The notes: generated by a model not told the origin, from the letters alone. A stretch of DNA of 52,357 bases from Paenibacillus sp. LHD-38 (GCF_031157315.1 NZ_JAVIFU010000047.1:1-52357), one strand, 5' to 3'; shown: positions 31,961-41,258, counted from the first letter of the stretch. Numbers and translations are program-made.

Positions 31961-32851
31961 CTATCGCATGCCATGTATTTTCTTGAATTGCTCGGGGCTT
32001 AGTCCTTCAAGCCGCCTGAAGACGGAGCTGAAGTAGCTTGGGGAGTCGAAGCCGACGCGGCTGGCGATTTCATGCATCTTAATTTCACTCTCACGGAACA
32101 TAAGCTCCTTGCTCCGATTGACGCGTTCCCGGTTGACATATTCCATTGGCCGCATTTTTAGCGCTTTCTTGAACAGCAGGCATAAATACTGCGGCGTTAC
32201 GTCGATGCAGCCTGCCATATCCTTTATCGTAATGAGCTCATTATAATGCGCTTCAATATATTGCAGGACGGGCTGCAGCTTTAAGTAGTTCTGCTCCACG
32301 GAATGCGAGCTCACAAGAATAACCTTCATCAAATCGAGCAAAAACATGTAAACCTGCTTCGAGCATTCGAGCCCCAGAAAAGCACGGCCGGATTGCGTCA
32401 TGGCGTAAATGTTTTTCATATGGGTAACAATCATATCATGATCAGCGGTAGAATAGACACCGGATTGCGTGATTCCGGCCTGCCTGAACAGCTTGTCGGA
32501 TAAGTCCCCGCGAAAGCTCATCCAAATCACATCCCACGGCTCTTGGATTGAAAAATATTGATGCTGCTCGTTCGGAAACAAGCAGAACCCTTGGCCGGCC
32601 CGCACCGTCATCCTCTGATCGCCGACATGCAGCTCGCCCGAGCCGTCAATGACCTGGAGCCATTGAAAATGAGGATACCCGTTCGGGCGGTCGATCGGCT
32701 CTTGATTGCTCCAATGCCCGATACTCGTGAGATAGACGGGGAGCGTCGTGTCCGACTCGGTCAAAATCGGAAAAACCATCGTATCGATAATCGCCGCCTC
32801 CAGTTTCATATTTTTAAAGTGATGCGAATATACTGTTATTTTGTTACTCAT
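31961..32851 (-). CDS. AraC-family regulator divergent from a GH42 gene
   Basis: The 296-residue protein has an N-terminal cupin domain (HFQWLQVIDGSGELHVGDQ, VRAGQGFCLFPNEQHQYF) and C-terminal helix-turn-helix pair (IKDMAGCIDVTPQYLCLLFKK and MHEIASRVGFDSPSYFSSVFRR), ending with LSPEQFKK. It is transcribed divergently from the GH42 gene, 92 bases apart, with a direct repeat in between, so it most likely activates that gene in response to a galactoside. Confidence 0.87.
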   Translation of the reverse strand: MSNKITVYSHHFKNMKLEAAIIDTMVFPILTESDTTLPVYLTSIGHWSNQEPIDRPNGYPHFQWLQVIDGSGELHVGDQRMTVRAGQGFCLFPNEQHQYFSIQEPWDVIWMSFRGDLSDKLFRQAGITQSGVYSTADHDMIVTHMKNIYAMTQSGRAFLGLECSKQVYMFLLDLMKVILVSSHSVEQNYLKLQPVLQYIEAHYNELITIKDMAGCIDVTPQYLCLLFKKALKMRPMEYVNRERVNRSKELMFRESEIKMHEIASRVGFDSPSYFSSVFRRLEGLSPEQFKKIHGMR

Positions 32852-32881
32852 TTGAACGAGTTATAATATGAATATCATTAT

Positions 32882-32905
32882 AGTATATCCAAACAGTATA
32901 TCCAA
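32882..32905 (+). promoter_or_regulatory. Direct repeat, probable AraC-type binding site
   Basis: AGTATATCCAA occurs twice (32882-32892 and 32895-32905), 13 bases apart, in the intergenic region between the AraC regulator and the GH42 gene. Tandem direct half-sites are typical for AraC-family regulators, although 21-base spacing is more usual. Confidence 0.5.
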
Positions 32906-32943
32906 TAATGGCTGCAATCAAGATGAAACTGGAGGTCGCTGAG

Positions 32944-35013
32944 ATGAGTTTGAAATTTCCGCCGATTAGTTCAAAAATTCCGCAAATGCTGCATGGTGCA
33001 GATTATAATCCGGATCAATGGCAAAAATACCCCGAGGTGCTGGAAGAAGACATCCGGCTCATGAAGCTTGCGCACTGCAATGTCATGTCGGTTGGTATTT
33101 TTGCTTGGATGGCTATTGAACCTGAGGAAGGCGTATTTACATTTGATTGGCTGGATACGCTGCTTGATAAGTTTGCTGCTAACGGCATCTATGCGCTGCT
33201 CGCTACCCCAAGCGGTGCGCGTCCGGTATGGATGTCTCAAAAATATCCGGAAGTGCTGCGCGTAGCACCGAACGGCATCCGCAATTTGCATGGCGCACGC
33301 CATAACCACTGCTTTAGCTCGCCTGTTTACCGCGAGAAGGTAACCATTATGAACACGAAGCTGGCTGAGCGTTATTCCGATCACCCGGCTGTCATTGGCT
33401 GGCATATTTCGAATGAATACGGCGGCGAATGCCACTGCTCGTATTGCGAAGATGCATTCCGCGGCTGGCTAAAAAATAAATACGGTTCCCTCGAAGCGCT
33501 TAACGATGCTTGGTGGACGACATTCTGGAGCCATACGTATACGGATTGGAGCCAAGTTGAGTCTCCGACGGAACGCGGCGAGAAGGCCGTTCATGGTCAA
33601 AATGTGGACTGGAGAAGATTCGTAACGGATCAAACGGTTGATTTCTGCCGTAACGAGATCGAACCGCTGCGCGCTGCAAACAGCGAGCTGCCGATTACGA
33701 CAAATTTCATGCTTGATTTTGAGCCGCTTAACTATTGGAAGTTTACAGAGCTTCTCGACATGATTTCATGGGATGCTTACCCGACATGGCATGACAACGG
33801 CGGGGATGACAGCGAGCAGGCGGCTTGGATCGGATTCAACCATGATGTATTCCGTTCTTTGGGCGGAGGTAAGCCGTTCATGCTGATGGAGAGCACGCCG
33901 AGCATGACGAACTGGCAGCCGGTCAGCAAGGTGAAGCGCCCAGGCATGCATATGCTGTCCTCGCTTCAAGCCGTCGCGCATGGTTCGGACACCGTTCAAT
34001 ATTTCCAGTGGCGCAAGAGCAGAGGCTCAAGCGAAAAGCTTCACGGAGCGGTAGTTGACCATGTTGGGCACGAGCACACGCGCGTATTCCGTGATGTTGC
34101 CGGGCTGGGTGAGACATTGGAGAAGCTGACAGAGGTTGTCGGAACGACGGTGAAGCCGGAGGTTGCGCTCATTTACGATTGGGAGAACCGCTGGGCAGTG
34201 AAGGATTCGCAGGGCCCTCGCAATGGAGGTCTGCATTATGAAGAAACGGCGAAGCGCCATTACCGTCCTTTCTGGGACTTAGGGGTACCGGTTGATATTA
34301 TCGATTCGGAATGCCCATTCGATTCTTATAAAGTGCTGGTAGCTCCAATGCTCTATATGGTTCGACCAGGCGTTGGCGAGCGGATCGAGCGTTTCGTCGA
34401 AAATGGCGGTACTTTCGTTGCTACCTACTGGACAGGCATCGTTGATGAGAATGACTTATGCTTCCTAAATGGTTTCCCGGGACCTCTGCGGAAGACACTA
34501 GGCATTTGGTCCGAGGAAATCGATTCTCTGCATGATCATGATTCCAACCGTATCGTTTTGAATGACGGCAACGCGCTTGGCCTGAGCGGCGAGTACACGG
34601 CGCGCGAATTATGCGACCTCATCCATCTGGAGGGAGCAGAAACGCTTGCCGTATACGGCGAAGACTTTTACGCTGGACGTCCGGCATTGACGGTTAACCG
34701 TCTGGGGGCGGGCAAGGCTTACTATATTGCTTCCCGCAATGAAGCAGCCTTTACAAACGATCTGCTGGCGCGGATTGTCGAGCAAGAGGGCATCAAGCGC
34801 GTGCTGAATACGGAGCTGCCGCAGGGTGTAACTGCACAACTGCGTACCGATGGCATAAGCGATTATGTATTCGTGTCTAATTTTAGCGCGAACGAGGCTT
34901 CGGTTGCCCTTGATGGCCGTGCCTATACCGATTTGTTAACGGGGGAAGCGGCTGGGAAGAGCGTCGATCTTGGCGCTTACAGCTGCCGAATTTTGAAAAG
35001 GGCTTCCGAATAA
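32944..35013 (+). CDS. Family GH42 beta-galactosidase
   Basis: The 689-residue enzyme begins HGADYNPDQW and RLMKLAHCNVMSVGIFAW, standard for GH42. The acid/base is Glu158 in HISNEYGGECHC, and the CHCSYC cluster nearby is the usual zinc-binding group. The nucleophile is Glu316 in MLMESTPSMTNWQ. The C-terminal trimerisation and beta domains are present and the length is normal, so it should be active on beta-galactosides. No signal peptide is seen, so it acts in the cytoplasm. I start at ATG 32944, 8 bases after GGAGG, not at the in-frame ATG 32908. It is divergent from the AraC regulator. Confidence 0.92.
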   Translation: MSLKFPPISSKIPQMLHGADYNPDQWQKYPEVLEEDIRLMKLAHCNVMSVGIFAWMAIEPEEGVFTFDWLDTLLDKFAANGIYALLATPSGARPVWMSQKYPEVLRVAPNGIRNLHGARHNHCFSSPVYREKVTIMNTKLAERYSDHPAVIGWHISNEYGGECHCSYCEDAFRGWLKNKYGSLEALNDAWWTTFWSHTYTDWSQVESPTERGEKAVHGQNVDWRRFVTDQTVDFCRNEIEPLRAANSELPITTNFMLDFEPLNYWKFTELLDMISWDAYPTWHDNGGDDSEQAAWIGFNHDVFRSLGGGKPFMLMESTPSMTNWQPVSKVKRPGMHMLSSLQAVAHGSDTVQYFQWRKSRGSSEKLHGAVVDHVGHEHTRVFRDVAGLGETLEKLTEVVGTTVKPEVALIYDWENRWAVKDSQGPRNGGLHYEETAKRHYRPFWDLGVPVDIIDSECPFDSYKVLVAPMLYMVRPGVGERIERFVENGGTFVATYWTGIVDENDLCFLNGFPGPLRKTLGIWSEEIDSLHDHDSNRIVLNDGNALGLSGEYTARELCDLIHLEGAETLAVYGEDFYAGRPALTVNRLGAGKAYYIASRNEAAFTNDLLARIVEQEGIKRVLNTELPQGVTAQLRTDGISDYVFVSNFSANEASVALDGRAYTDLLTGEAAGKSVDLGAYSCRILKRASE

Positions 35014-35028
35014 TCATTATCCATTATA

Positions 35029-35079
35029 AAAAGCTGTGTGTAACGTACAAGATCTTGTACGCTGCGCACAGCTTTTTTT
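35029..35079 (+). terminator. Terminator after the GH42 gene
   Basis: AAAGCTGTG pairs with CACAGCTTT around an inner CGTACAAGATCTTGTACG palindrome, followed by TTTTTTT. A strong intrinsic terminator. Confidence 0.9.
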
Positions 35080-35220
35080 GATATATAAGAATTTATATGT
35101 TTTCACATATAAATGTGCTTATATATCTCCGCGAAACGACTGCTTTTGCCACAGAGGACGGCGACAGCCATTTACGCTTGCGTTTCCCAAAAGAATCATT
35201 TTACCGAATATAAAAAAATA

Positions 35221-35228
35221 TTGTCGAA
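35221..35228 (+). promoter_or_regulatory. Candidate Spo0A box upstream of the CBS/chemoreceptor gene
   Basis: TTGTCGAA contains the exact 0A-box core TGTCGAA. It lies 91 bases before the GTG start. A second exact box stands at a similar distance before the CBS-GGDEF gene. The rest of 35080-35318 holds no gene I can see. Confidence 0.5.
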
Positions 35229-35318
35229 TTTAACATTCCGATAACATTTCTGCTTATTCCTGTTGATGCTTCCGACCTATAGTGGGTGAATAAGGAAATA
35301 GAAGGAAGGTGATGAGGA

Positions 35319-36572
35319 GTGACATCGACTGTTCTGGATAAACTAATACCCTCGGTAAACGAAAAAAATGAGAATATTGATCCGAAAGCACCACTTAACG
35401 GAAAAGATCCGCAGCAAACAAAAGTAGGAAAGCCGGCTGCTGGACAAGTCATTGATCAAACGGTTCAACAGCTTACCGCAAAGTCAAAGCCAGCCGTGTC
35501 CGAGTCTGCAGCCTTGAGGCATTTTTTGCGTCAAGCACCGACAATTGGAGCAGAGCGGACCTGCCGGGAGACGATTGCGGTGTTCAAAAAGCACCCGGAA
35601 AGCGAATGTATCATTGTGACTGACGAACAAGGGACTCCCATCGGATTAATGATGCGAAATCGTTTCTTCTTGAAGCTGGGACACCGCTTTAGCGCCGACT
35701 TGTATGATGATAAGCCGATTACGAAGCTGATGGATGCATTGCCTTTGCTGGTAGACTATGAGGATGAGCCGCAGCAGTTGATCGACAGCGCCTTAAGCCG
35801 TCATGACAGCGTCCTATATGATTGCGTCATCGTCACGGCTAACAACAGATTGGCAGGCGTTTTGACCGTATCCGACTTGCTTAAGCTGTCCAGCATGCTG
35901 CAGCAGGAAGCGGTTGCTGCCCAAATGAGCACGATTCGCTCCGCAGAGCAGCGAGTGAAGGAGATTGAACAGGCAGTTAGCAGCGTTCGCGAGTCCACAG
36001 CGCAGGGCGAGTCCTTGTCTGTGGAGATGGTCGATTTAACCCTAAGCGGCAAAAACGAGCTGGATAAGGTCACGAAAGCATTTGATGCGATTGCCGCAAA
36101 CTCGCAGCTGCAAGAAAAACGCATGAACGAGCTGCAGTCGGAAGCGGGTTCCATCAGCAAAGTGTCCTTGTTAATCAAAGAGCTTGCGGAGCAAAGCAAT
36201 TTGCTTGCGCTTAATGCTTCTATAGAAGCAGCGCGTGCAGGCGAGCATGGGCTCGGCTTTGCGGTAGTAGCCGGCGAAGTGATGAAGCTCGCGGGACAAA
36301 CGAAGAAATTCGCGAATGAAATCACAACTTTGACGAGAACCATCGTAGAAGCTATTTCACAAACGGCGACTCTAGCGCAAACCGGCCGTACGGAGACCAT
36401 TGCAAGCGAAGCCCATGTCAATGAAGCGGTAGACGCATTTAATCGTTTGTTCCGGGCAGCGGCGGATAACCGGAACAGTGCGCAGCTTATTGGATCATTG
36501 ACGGAGCAGGCGCATCAGCAATCCGTTCATGTAGCCGGCGAAATGGAAAAATTGCAGCAATCGTATTTTTAA
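35319..36572 (+). CDS. Soluble CBS-domain chemoreceptor-like protein
   Basis: The 417-residue protein has no transmembrane segment. Residues about 65-195 form a CBS pair (CIIVTDEQGTPIGLMMRN, VIVTANNRLAGVLTVSDLL). Residues about 200-417 form a methyl-accepting-type coiled coil with the conserved hairpin tip KELAEQSNLLALNASIEAARAG and the following GLGFAVVAGEVMKLA. It could signal to CheA/CheW from the cytoplasm according to a nucleotide bound by the CBS pair. The GTG start follows AAGGTGATGAGG. The stop codon overlaps the first repeat of the PhoP box of pstS. It resembles the CBS region of the GGDEF protein at 41362. Confidence 0.75.
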   Translation: MTSTVLDKLIPSVNEKNENIDPKAPLNGKDPQQTKVGKPAAGQVIDQTVQQLTAKSKPAVSESAALRHFLRQAPTIGAERTCRETIAVFKKHPESECIIVTDEQGTPIGLMMRNRFFLKLGHRFSADLYDDKPITKLMDALPLLVDYEDEPQQLIDSALSRHDSVLYDCVIVTANNRLAGVLTVSDLLKLSSMLQQEAVAAQMSTIRSAEQRVKEIEQAVSSVRESTAQGESLSVEMVDLTLSGKNELDKVTKAFDAIAANSQLQEKRMNELQSEAGSISKVSLLIKELAEQSNLLALNASIEAARAGEHGLGFAVVAGEVMKLAGQTKKFANEITTLTRTIVEAISQTATLAQTGRTETIASEAHVNEAVDAFNRLFRAAADNRNSAQLIGSLTEQAHQQSVHVAGEMEKLQQSYF

Positions 36573-36622
36573 CATGGAGTTTACAAAAACAGAATACGAG
36601 GTTTACAAACGGCTAGTATTAT
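36569..36622 (+). promoter_or_regulatory. PhoP box and promoter of the pst operon
   Basis: Four hexamers are spaced at 11 bases: TTAACA (36569), TTTACA (36580), a weak AGAATA (36591) and TTTACA (36602). This is the TT(A/T)ACA direct-repeat pattern bound by PhoP in Bacillus. A -10-like TATTAT follows at 36617, nine bases after the last repeat. The first hexamer overlaps the stop codon of the upstream gene. Confidence 0.85.
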
Positions 36623-36668
36623 AAGAGGCACAGGGGCTGACCCTAAGAGAAAAATAAGAGGAGTGGTA

Positions 36669-37670
36669 GTGTTGTTGAAGAAAAAGGGCTTTAAGGGGAT
36701 CTTGATGTTGTCGATGGTGGTGCTGCTCGCATTTGCGGCTGCATGTGGAAATAATACAAACGGTGGAAATACAGGTTCAGAAAATACAGGCACTTCGAAT
36801 AACGCAACAAACGCTCCAACAGAAGAAGCGGTTAAATTGTCAGGCGAAATTAAAATTGACGGTTCAAGCACAGTTTTCCCTCTAACAGAAGCAATCGCTG
36901 AAGAATTTAATAAAGAGCATGCAGATGTACGCGTACCAGTCGGCGTATCCGGCACAGGCGGCGGCTTCAAGCAATTTTGCGCAGGCGAGATCGCAATCGC
37001 AGACGCTTCCCGTCCAATCAAAGACGAAGAAGCAACAGCTTGTAAGGATGCAGGCATCGAGTACACTGAGCTTTCGGTAGCATTTGACGGTTTGTCCGTA
37101 GTTGTTAGCAAAGACAATGATTTCATCGATCACTTGACGGTTGAAGAGTTGAACAAAATTTTCCTAACAGGAAGCACGGTTACAACTTGGAAAGATGTTC
37201 GTGATACATTCCCAGCTGAACCAATCGTGATGTTCTCGCCAGGCGCTGATTCCGGAACATATGACTATTTCAACGAAGCAATTCTAGATAAAGCAGGCAT
37301 TCGCAACGATAAAGCAATCAGCTTCTCCGAAGATGACAACGCGCTCGTTCAAGGCGTATCCGGCAGCAAATACGGTCTCGGCTACTTCGGCTTTGCATAC
37401 TTTGAAGAAAACCAAGACAAATTGAAAGTTGTGCCAATTGACGGCGGCAGCGGCGCAATCACGCCGACTTATGACACGATTAAAGACGGAAGCTACGCTC
37501 CATTGTCCCGTCCGCTTTATATCTATGTAAACAATAAAGAGCTTGAGCGTCCAGAAGTAAATGAGTTCGTGAAATACTACATCAACAACATTGGAACATA
37601 TGCAGGCGAAGTTGGTTATGTTGCGCTTCCAGATGAGCAATACGCTACAGAAGCAGCAAAAATCCAATAA
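36669..37670 (+). CDS. pstS: Phosphate ABC transporter, substrate-binding lipoprotein PstS
   Basis: The roughly 333-residue protein has a lipoprotein signal ending LLAFAAAC, an acidic Gly/Asn/Thr linker, and the PBP fold with phosphate-binding loops GSSTVFPLTEAIAEEF, GVSGTGGGFKQF, and SPGADSGTYDYF, including the Asp/Ser/Thr phosphate ligands. GAGGAG at 36657 favours GTG 36669 (or TTG 36672) over GTG 36663. It is the first gene of the pst operon behind the PhoP box and has a hairpin after it, which should make PstS more abundant than the membrane subunits. Confidence 0.93.
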   Translation: MLLKKKGFKGILMLSMVVLLAFAAACGNNTNGGNTGSENTGTSNNATNAPTEEAVKLSGEIKIDGSSTVFPLTEAIAEEFNKEHADVRVPVGVSGTGGGFKQFCAGEIAIADASRPIKDEEATACKDAGIEYTELSVAFDGLSVVVSKDNDFIDHLTVEELNKIFLTGSTVTTWKDVRDTFPAEPIVMFSPGADSGTYDYFNEAILDKAGIRNDKAISFSEDDNALVQGVSGSKYGLGYFGFAYFEENQDKLKVVPIDGGSGAITPTYDTIKDGSYAPLSRPLYIYVNNKELERPEVNEFVKYYINNIGTYAGEVGYVALPDEQYATEAAKIQ

Positions 37671-37689
37671 ACAGCAAACAGGCTGAGTG

Positions 37690-37723
37690 AAAAATGTGGT
37701 GTCTCGAGGGACATCACATTTTT
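37690..37723 (+). terminator. Intercistronic hairpin between pstS and pstC
   Basis: AAAAATGTGGTGTC and GACATCACATTTTT pair with one G/T wobble, ending in T5. It probably acts as a partial terminator or 3'-end stabiliser so that pstS transcript exceeds the downstream genes. Confidence 0.8.
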
Positions 37724-37772
37724 CTCGGCACATATGTAAACGAATTGTAAAGGCAAGAAGGAGGACGCCGCA

Positions 37773-38729
37773 ATGCAAAGGCAAGGGCAAGGACTGGAAA
37801 CGGTCAGTGAGGCTCAAACATTAAACAAAGAAATCTATGATTTCAAAAATAAACGCGTAAGCATCATGAATAAAGTGATGCCAATCCTATTGTTTCTATG
37901 CGCATCCGTATCCGTTCTAACAACGATAGGTATTGTCGTCACACTCATCTCGGAAACCTATCAGTTTTTTCAGAAAATACCGATTTTAGATTTCTTGTTT
38001 GGGACCAAATGGTCACCGTTAATCGCGCCAAAAAGCTTCGGCGTTCTGCCGCTCCTGTCAGGCACGCTTATGATTACGTTTATCGCCTGTTTAGTTGCTA
38101 TTCCGCTAGGACTTGCGAGTGCCATTTACTTATCGGAGTATGCGCCGAAGCGGGTTCGCAAAATCGTTAAGCCCATTTTAGAAGTGCTTGCAGGTGTACC
38201 GACAATCGTATACGGTTACTTCGCATTAAGCTTGGTAACGCCTCTTATCCAGAGTCTATTCAACAGCGCTGGCATTTTCAACGCGTTAAGCGCAGGTATC
38301 GTAGTCGGTATTATGATCATTCCGATGGTTAGCTCGCTAAGTGAGGATGCGATGTCATCGGTTCCGCGCAGTCTGCGCGATGGCGCATATGCCCTTGGAG
38401 CTACAAGATTCGAGGTTGCTTTGAAAATCGTTGTGCCAGCCGCTTTCTCCGGTATCGTGGCTTCAGCGGTTCTCGCTTTCTCACGGGCGATCGGCGAAAC
38501 GATGATCGTTACAGTGGCAGCGGGCTCTACGCCTAATATGACCGCTAATCCGCTTGACAGTATCCAGACGATGACCGCTTATATCGTTCAGGTCAGCCTT
38601 GGAGATACGCCGCACGGAACGGTTGAGTACGGATCGATCTTCGCGGTCGGCATGACGCTGTTCGTCATTACGTTCCTGCTCAATATTCTTGCCCAGTATA
38701 TCGCAAGAAAATTCAGAGAGGAGTACTAA
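37773..38729 (+). CDS. pstC: Phosphate ABC transporter permease PstC
   Basis: The 318-residue protein has six transmembrane helices and the ABC permease EAA loop (SVPRSLRDGAYALGATRFEVALKIVVPAA), plus the PstC signature LEVLAGVPTIVYGYFAL. AAGGAGG precedes the ATG. One base separates its stop from the start of pstA, so the two permeases are translationally coupled. It forms the inner-membrane channel with PstA. Confidence 0.93.
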   Translation: MQRQGQGLETVSEAQTLNKEIYDFKNKRVSIMNKVMPILLFLCASVSVLTTIGIVVTLISETYQFFQKIPILDFLFGTKWSPLIAPKSFGVLPLLSGTLMITFIACLVAIPLGLASAIYLSEYAPKRVRKIVKPILEVLAGVPTIVYGYFALSLVTPLIQSLFNSAGIFNALSAGIVVGIMIIPMVSSLSEDAMSSVPRSLRDGAYALGATRFEVALKIVVPAAFSGIVASAVLAFSRAIGETMIVTVAAGSTPNMTANPLDSIQTMTAYIVQVSLGDTPHGTVEYGSIFAVGMTLFVITFLLNILAQYIARKFREEY

Positions 38730-38730
38730 G

Positions 38731-39606
38731 ATGAACATATTTCAAGATGCGAATCGCAAGCAAATCGCGGGTCGGCGCAAAACGGACTGGATGCTTCATA
38801 TGCTGTTCGTCGTGGCTACCTCCATCGGCGTGCTCGCGTTATGCGCCCTGATCATAGATATTTTGATCGACGGTATTTCGAGGCTTCAGCCTGATTTATT
38901 CACGAACTTTCCATCCCGCAAGGCCGATGGCTCGGGGATGAAATCCGCGCTTGTCGGTACGATCTATATGCTGCTTATTATGGCGCCAATTTCGTTTATT
39001 TTCGGAGTGGGAGCGGCCATTTATCTCGAAGAATATGCGAAGAAGGGCCGTATCACCCGGATGATTCAGCTTAATATCAGTACGCTTGCGGGCGTTCCGT
39101 CCATCGTGTACGGGATTCTGGGCTTGACCCTGTTCGTCCGTCTTCTCGCGCTTGACCGCAGTCTCATTGCCGGCGCGCTAACGATGACGCTGCTCGTGCT
39201 GCCTATTATTATCGTTTCGGCGCAGGAAGCGATCCGCGCCGTTCCGAAGTCGCGCCGCGATGCTTCATTTGCGCTCGGCGCGACCAAATGGCAAACCGTA
39301 TCCCGTTCGGTTATGCCCTCTGCGCTTCCAGGCGTCCTGACTGGCGTTATTCTTGCCATGTCGCGGGCAATCGGCGAGACGGCGCCCCTCGTTATGATCG
39401 GAGCGCTGACTTATGTCGCATTTTTGCCAGACGGTCTCATGGATTCGTTTACAGTTATTCCGATTCAAGTGTACAACTGGTTGTCTAAGCCTCAGCTTGA
39501 GTTCAAGGAGCTTGCGGCCAGCGGTATTATCGTTTTGCTAGCGCTGCTGCTGTTGATGAATTTCTCGGCCATATTGCTTCGCAATAAATATCAGAAAAAC
39601 GTTTAA
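38731..39606 (+). CDS. pstA: Phosphate ABC transporter permease PstA
   Basis: The 291-residue protein has six helices and the EAA loop AVPKSRRDASFALGATKWQTVSRS; STLAGVPSIVYGILGL parallels the motif in PstC. The start is ATG 38731 behind GAGGAG, one base after the pstC stop, rather than an in-frame ATG inside pstC. The length is normal for the family. Partner of PstC in the phosphate channel. Confidence 0.93.
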   Translation: MNIFQDANRKQIAGRRKTDWMLHMLFVVATSIGVLALCALIIDILIDGISRLQPDLFTNFPSRKADGSGMKSALVGTIYMLLIMAPISFIFGVGAAIYLEEYAKKGRITRMIQLNISTLAGVPSIVYGILGLTLFVRLLALDRSLIAGALTMTLLVLPIIIVSAQEAIRAVPKSRRDASFALGATKWQTVSRSVMPSALPGVLTGVILAMSRAIGETAPLVMIGALTYVAFLPDGLMDSFTVIPIQVYNWLSKPQLEFKELAASGIIVLLALLLLMNFSAILLRNKYQKNV

Positions 39607-39648
39607 TAGCGTTGCTGGCATGAGCATACATTTTAGGAGGAAAACGAT

Positions 39649-40404
39649 ATGGAAGCACTTATTAATATTAACAAGCTGAATTTGTTTTACGGCGCTTTCC
39701 ACGCTTTGAAGGATGTAACGCTGACGATTCCAGAGAAAGCGATCACGGCTTTCATTGGACCTTCCGGCTGCGGCAAATCAACGCTGCTTCGTACACTGAA
39801 CCGCATGAATGACATGATTCCTGGCACTCGTATCGAGGGCGGTATCGCTATCGGCGGAACCGAGATTTATTCCAATGAAGTGGACGTAGAGACGCTTCGC
39901 AAAAAGGTAGGCATGGTGTTCCAGCAGCCGAACCCTTTCCCGAAATCGATTTATGATAATGTCGCATACGGTCCCCGCTTGCATGGGATTACAAGCAAAC
40001 GGGAGCTTGACGAGATCGTAGAAACGAGCTTGAAATCCGCTGTGCTCTGGGACGAAGTAAAGGATCATTTGAAACGCTCGGCCTTCGGACTCTCCGGCGG
40101 ACAGCAGCAGCGTTTGTGCATTGCCCGCGCGCTTGCCGTGAATCCCAATATTTTGCTCATGGATGAGGCCACATCTGCCCTAGATCCGATTTCCACGCTT
40201 AAGATTGAAGAGCTTGCCCAAGAACTGAAGGATAAATATACGATCGTGATGGTTACTCATAACATGCATCAGGCAGCCCGCGTATCGAACCAAACCGTGT
40301 TTTTCTTAAATGGGGAAGTCGTGGAATACTCGGATACAGAGAAGCTGTTCTCCAATCCCACAGATCAACGTACGGAGGATTACATTAGCGGTCGCTTCGG
40401 TTAA
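39649..40404 (+). CDS. pstB: Phosphate ABC transporter ATPase PstB
   Basis: The 251-residue protein has Walker A GPSGCGKST at about 36-44, the PstB-type LNRMNDMIPGTRIEG, Q-loop VFQQPNPFP, signature LSGGQQQR, Walker B ILLMDEATSALD, and the switch His in MVTHNMHQA. It powers phosphate uptake through PstC-PstA. AGGAGG precedes the ATG, and the gene follows pstA by 42 bases. Confidence 0.95.
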   Translation: MEALININKLNLFYGAFHALKDVTLTIPEKAITAFIGPSGCGKSTLLRTLNRMNDMIPGTRIEGGIAIGGTEIYSNEVDVETLRKKVGMVFQQPNPFPKSIYDNVAYGPRLHGITSKRELDEIVETSLKSAVLWDEVKDHLKRSAFGLSGGQQQRLCIARALAVNPNILLMDEATSALDPISTLKIEELAQELKDKYTIVMVTHNMHQAARVSNQTVFFLNGEVVEYSDTEKLFSNPTDQRTEDYISGRFG

Positions 40405-40452
40405 GCAGGAGTCAGCCATAGTAGTAACTTATATTGTAGGAGGAATGCCGTT

Positions 40453-41115
40453 GTGATGGTTGCACGTAAAGAATTTGACCAAGGACTTGAGCATCTTCAT
40501 AACCTGTTGATCGACATGGGTACATTCGTAGAGAATGCGTTGGTAGAATCGATGGAGGCGCTAAAGTCCGTTGACGTTGCCCGCGCCAAGAAGGTCATCG
40601 AGAAGGACCCGACGCTGAACCAAATGGAAGAGAAAATTACGGAAATCGGCTCGAAGCTTATTGCTACGCAGCAGCCGGTAGCCAAGGATTTGCGCCGAAT
40701 TTTGTCCGCATTCAAAATTGCGAGCGATTTGGAGCGGATGGGCGATCTTGCTGTTGATATCGCTAAGGTTGTCCTGCGCCTAGAAGGACAGGAGCTGATT
40801 AAGCCGTTGATCGATTTGCCGCGCATGGCAGAAATCGTTCAATTGATGACGTATGAATCCATTCAATCCTTCATTCAGGAGAACGTGGATTTGGCGTACA
40901 AAATGGCGAAGGACGACGATCAGGTTGATGCCCTTTACGGACAAATAACCCGTGAGCTCTATTCACTTATGATGGAAAATCCCCGCAACATCACGCAATC
41001 GTCATTGCTGAGCTTTGTCGGACGCTACTTGGAGCGGTTCGGTGATCACGCAACGAACATCGGCGAGAGCGTCGTTTATCTCGTGACAGGGAATAGACCG
41101 GATTTGAACGTATAA
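40453..41115 (+). CDS. phoU: Phosphate signalling regulator PhoU
   Basis: The 220-residue all-helical protein consists of two three-helix repeats. Metal-binding-type motifs ASDLERMGDLAVDIAKV and GRYLERFGDHATNIGE, one per repeat, are diagnostic for PhoU. It links the Pst transporter to PhoR signalling. AGGAGG at 40438 suits GTG 40453 or ATG 40456. It is the last gene of the operon, followed by a terminator. Confidence 0.93.
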   Translation: MMVARKEFDQGLEHLHNLLIDMGTFVENALVESMEALKSVDVARAKKVIEKDPTLNQMEEKITEIGSKLIATQQPVAKDLRRILSAFKIASDLERMGDLAVDIAKVVLRLEGQELIKPLIDLPRMAEIVQLMTYESIQSFIQENVDLAYKMAKDDDQVDALYGQITRELYSLMMENPRNITQSSLLSFVGRYLERFGDHATNIGESVVYLVTGNRPDLNV

Positions 41116-41135
41116 AATGAGGTAAACGATACTTA

Positions 41136-41172
41136 AGACCGTCGAAGCCAAAGCGCTTGGACGGTTTTTTTG
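41136..41172 (+). terminator. Terminator of the pst-phoU operon
   Basis: ACCGTC/GACGGT outer stem with inner AAGC/GCTT pairing, followed by TTTTTTT. Confidence 0.85.
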
Positions 41173-41250
41173 TTAAATCTCACAGCGTGATGTGCTTCTT
41201 CCGAACGTCCTTTGCCATTTAAGCCTATCTGGACATGGGTAGTGAAAAAA

Positions 41251-41258
41251 ATGTCGAA
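41251..41258 (+). promoter_or_regulatory. Candidate Spo0A box upstream of the CBS-GGDEF gene
   Basis: ATGTCGAA contains exact TGTCGAA 104 bases before the ATG at 41362, in a run that matches the box upstream of the CBS/chemoreceptor gene over TGTCGAATTT. Further promoter elements are not clear. Confidence 0.5.
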
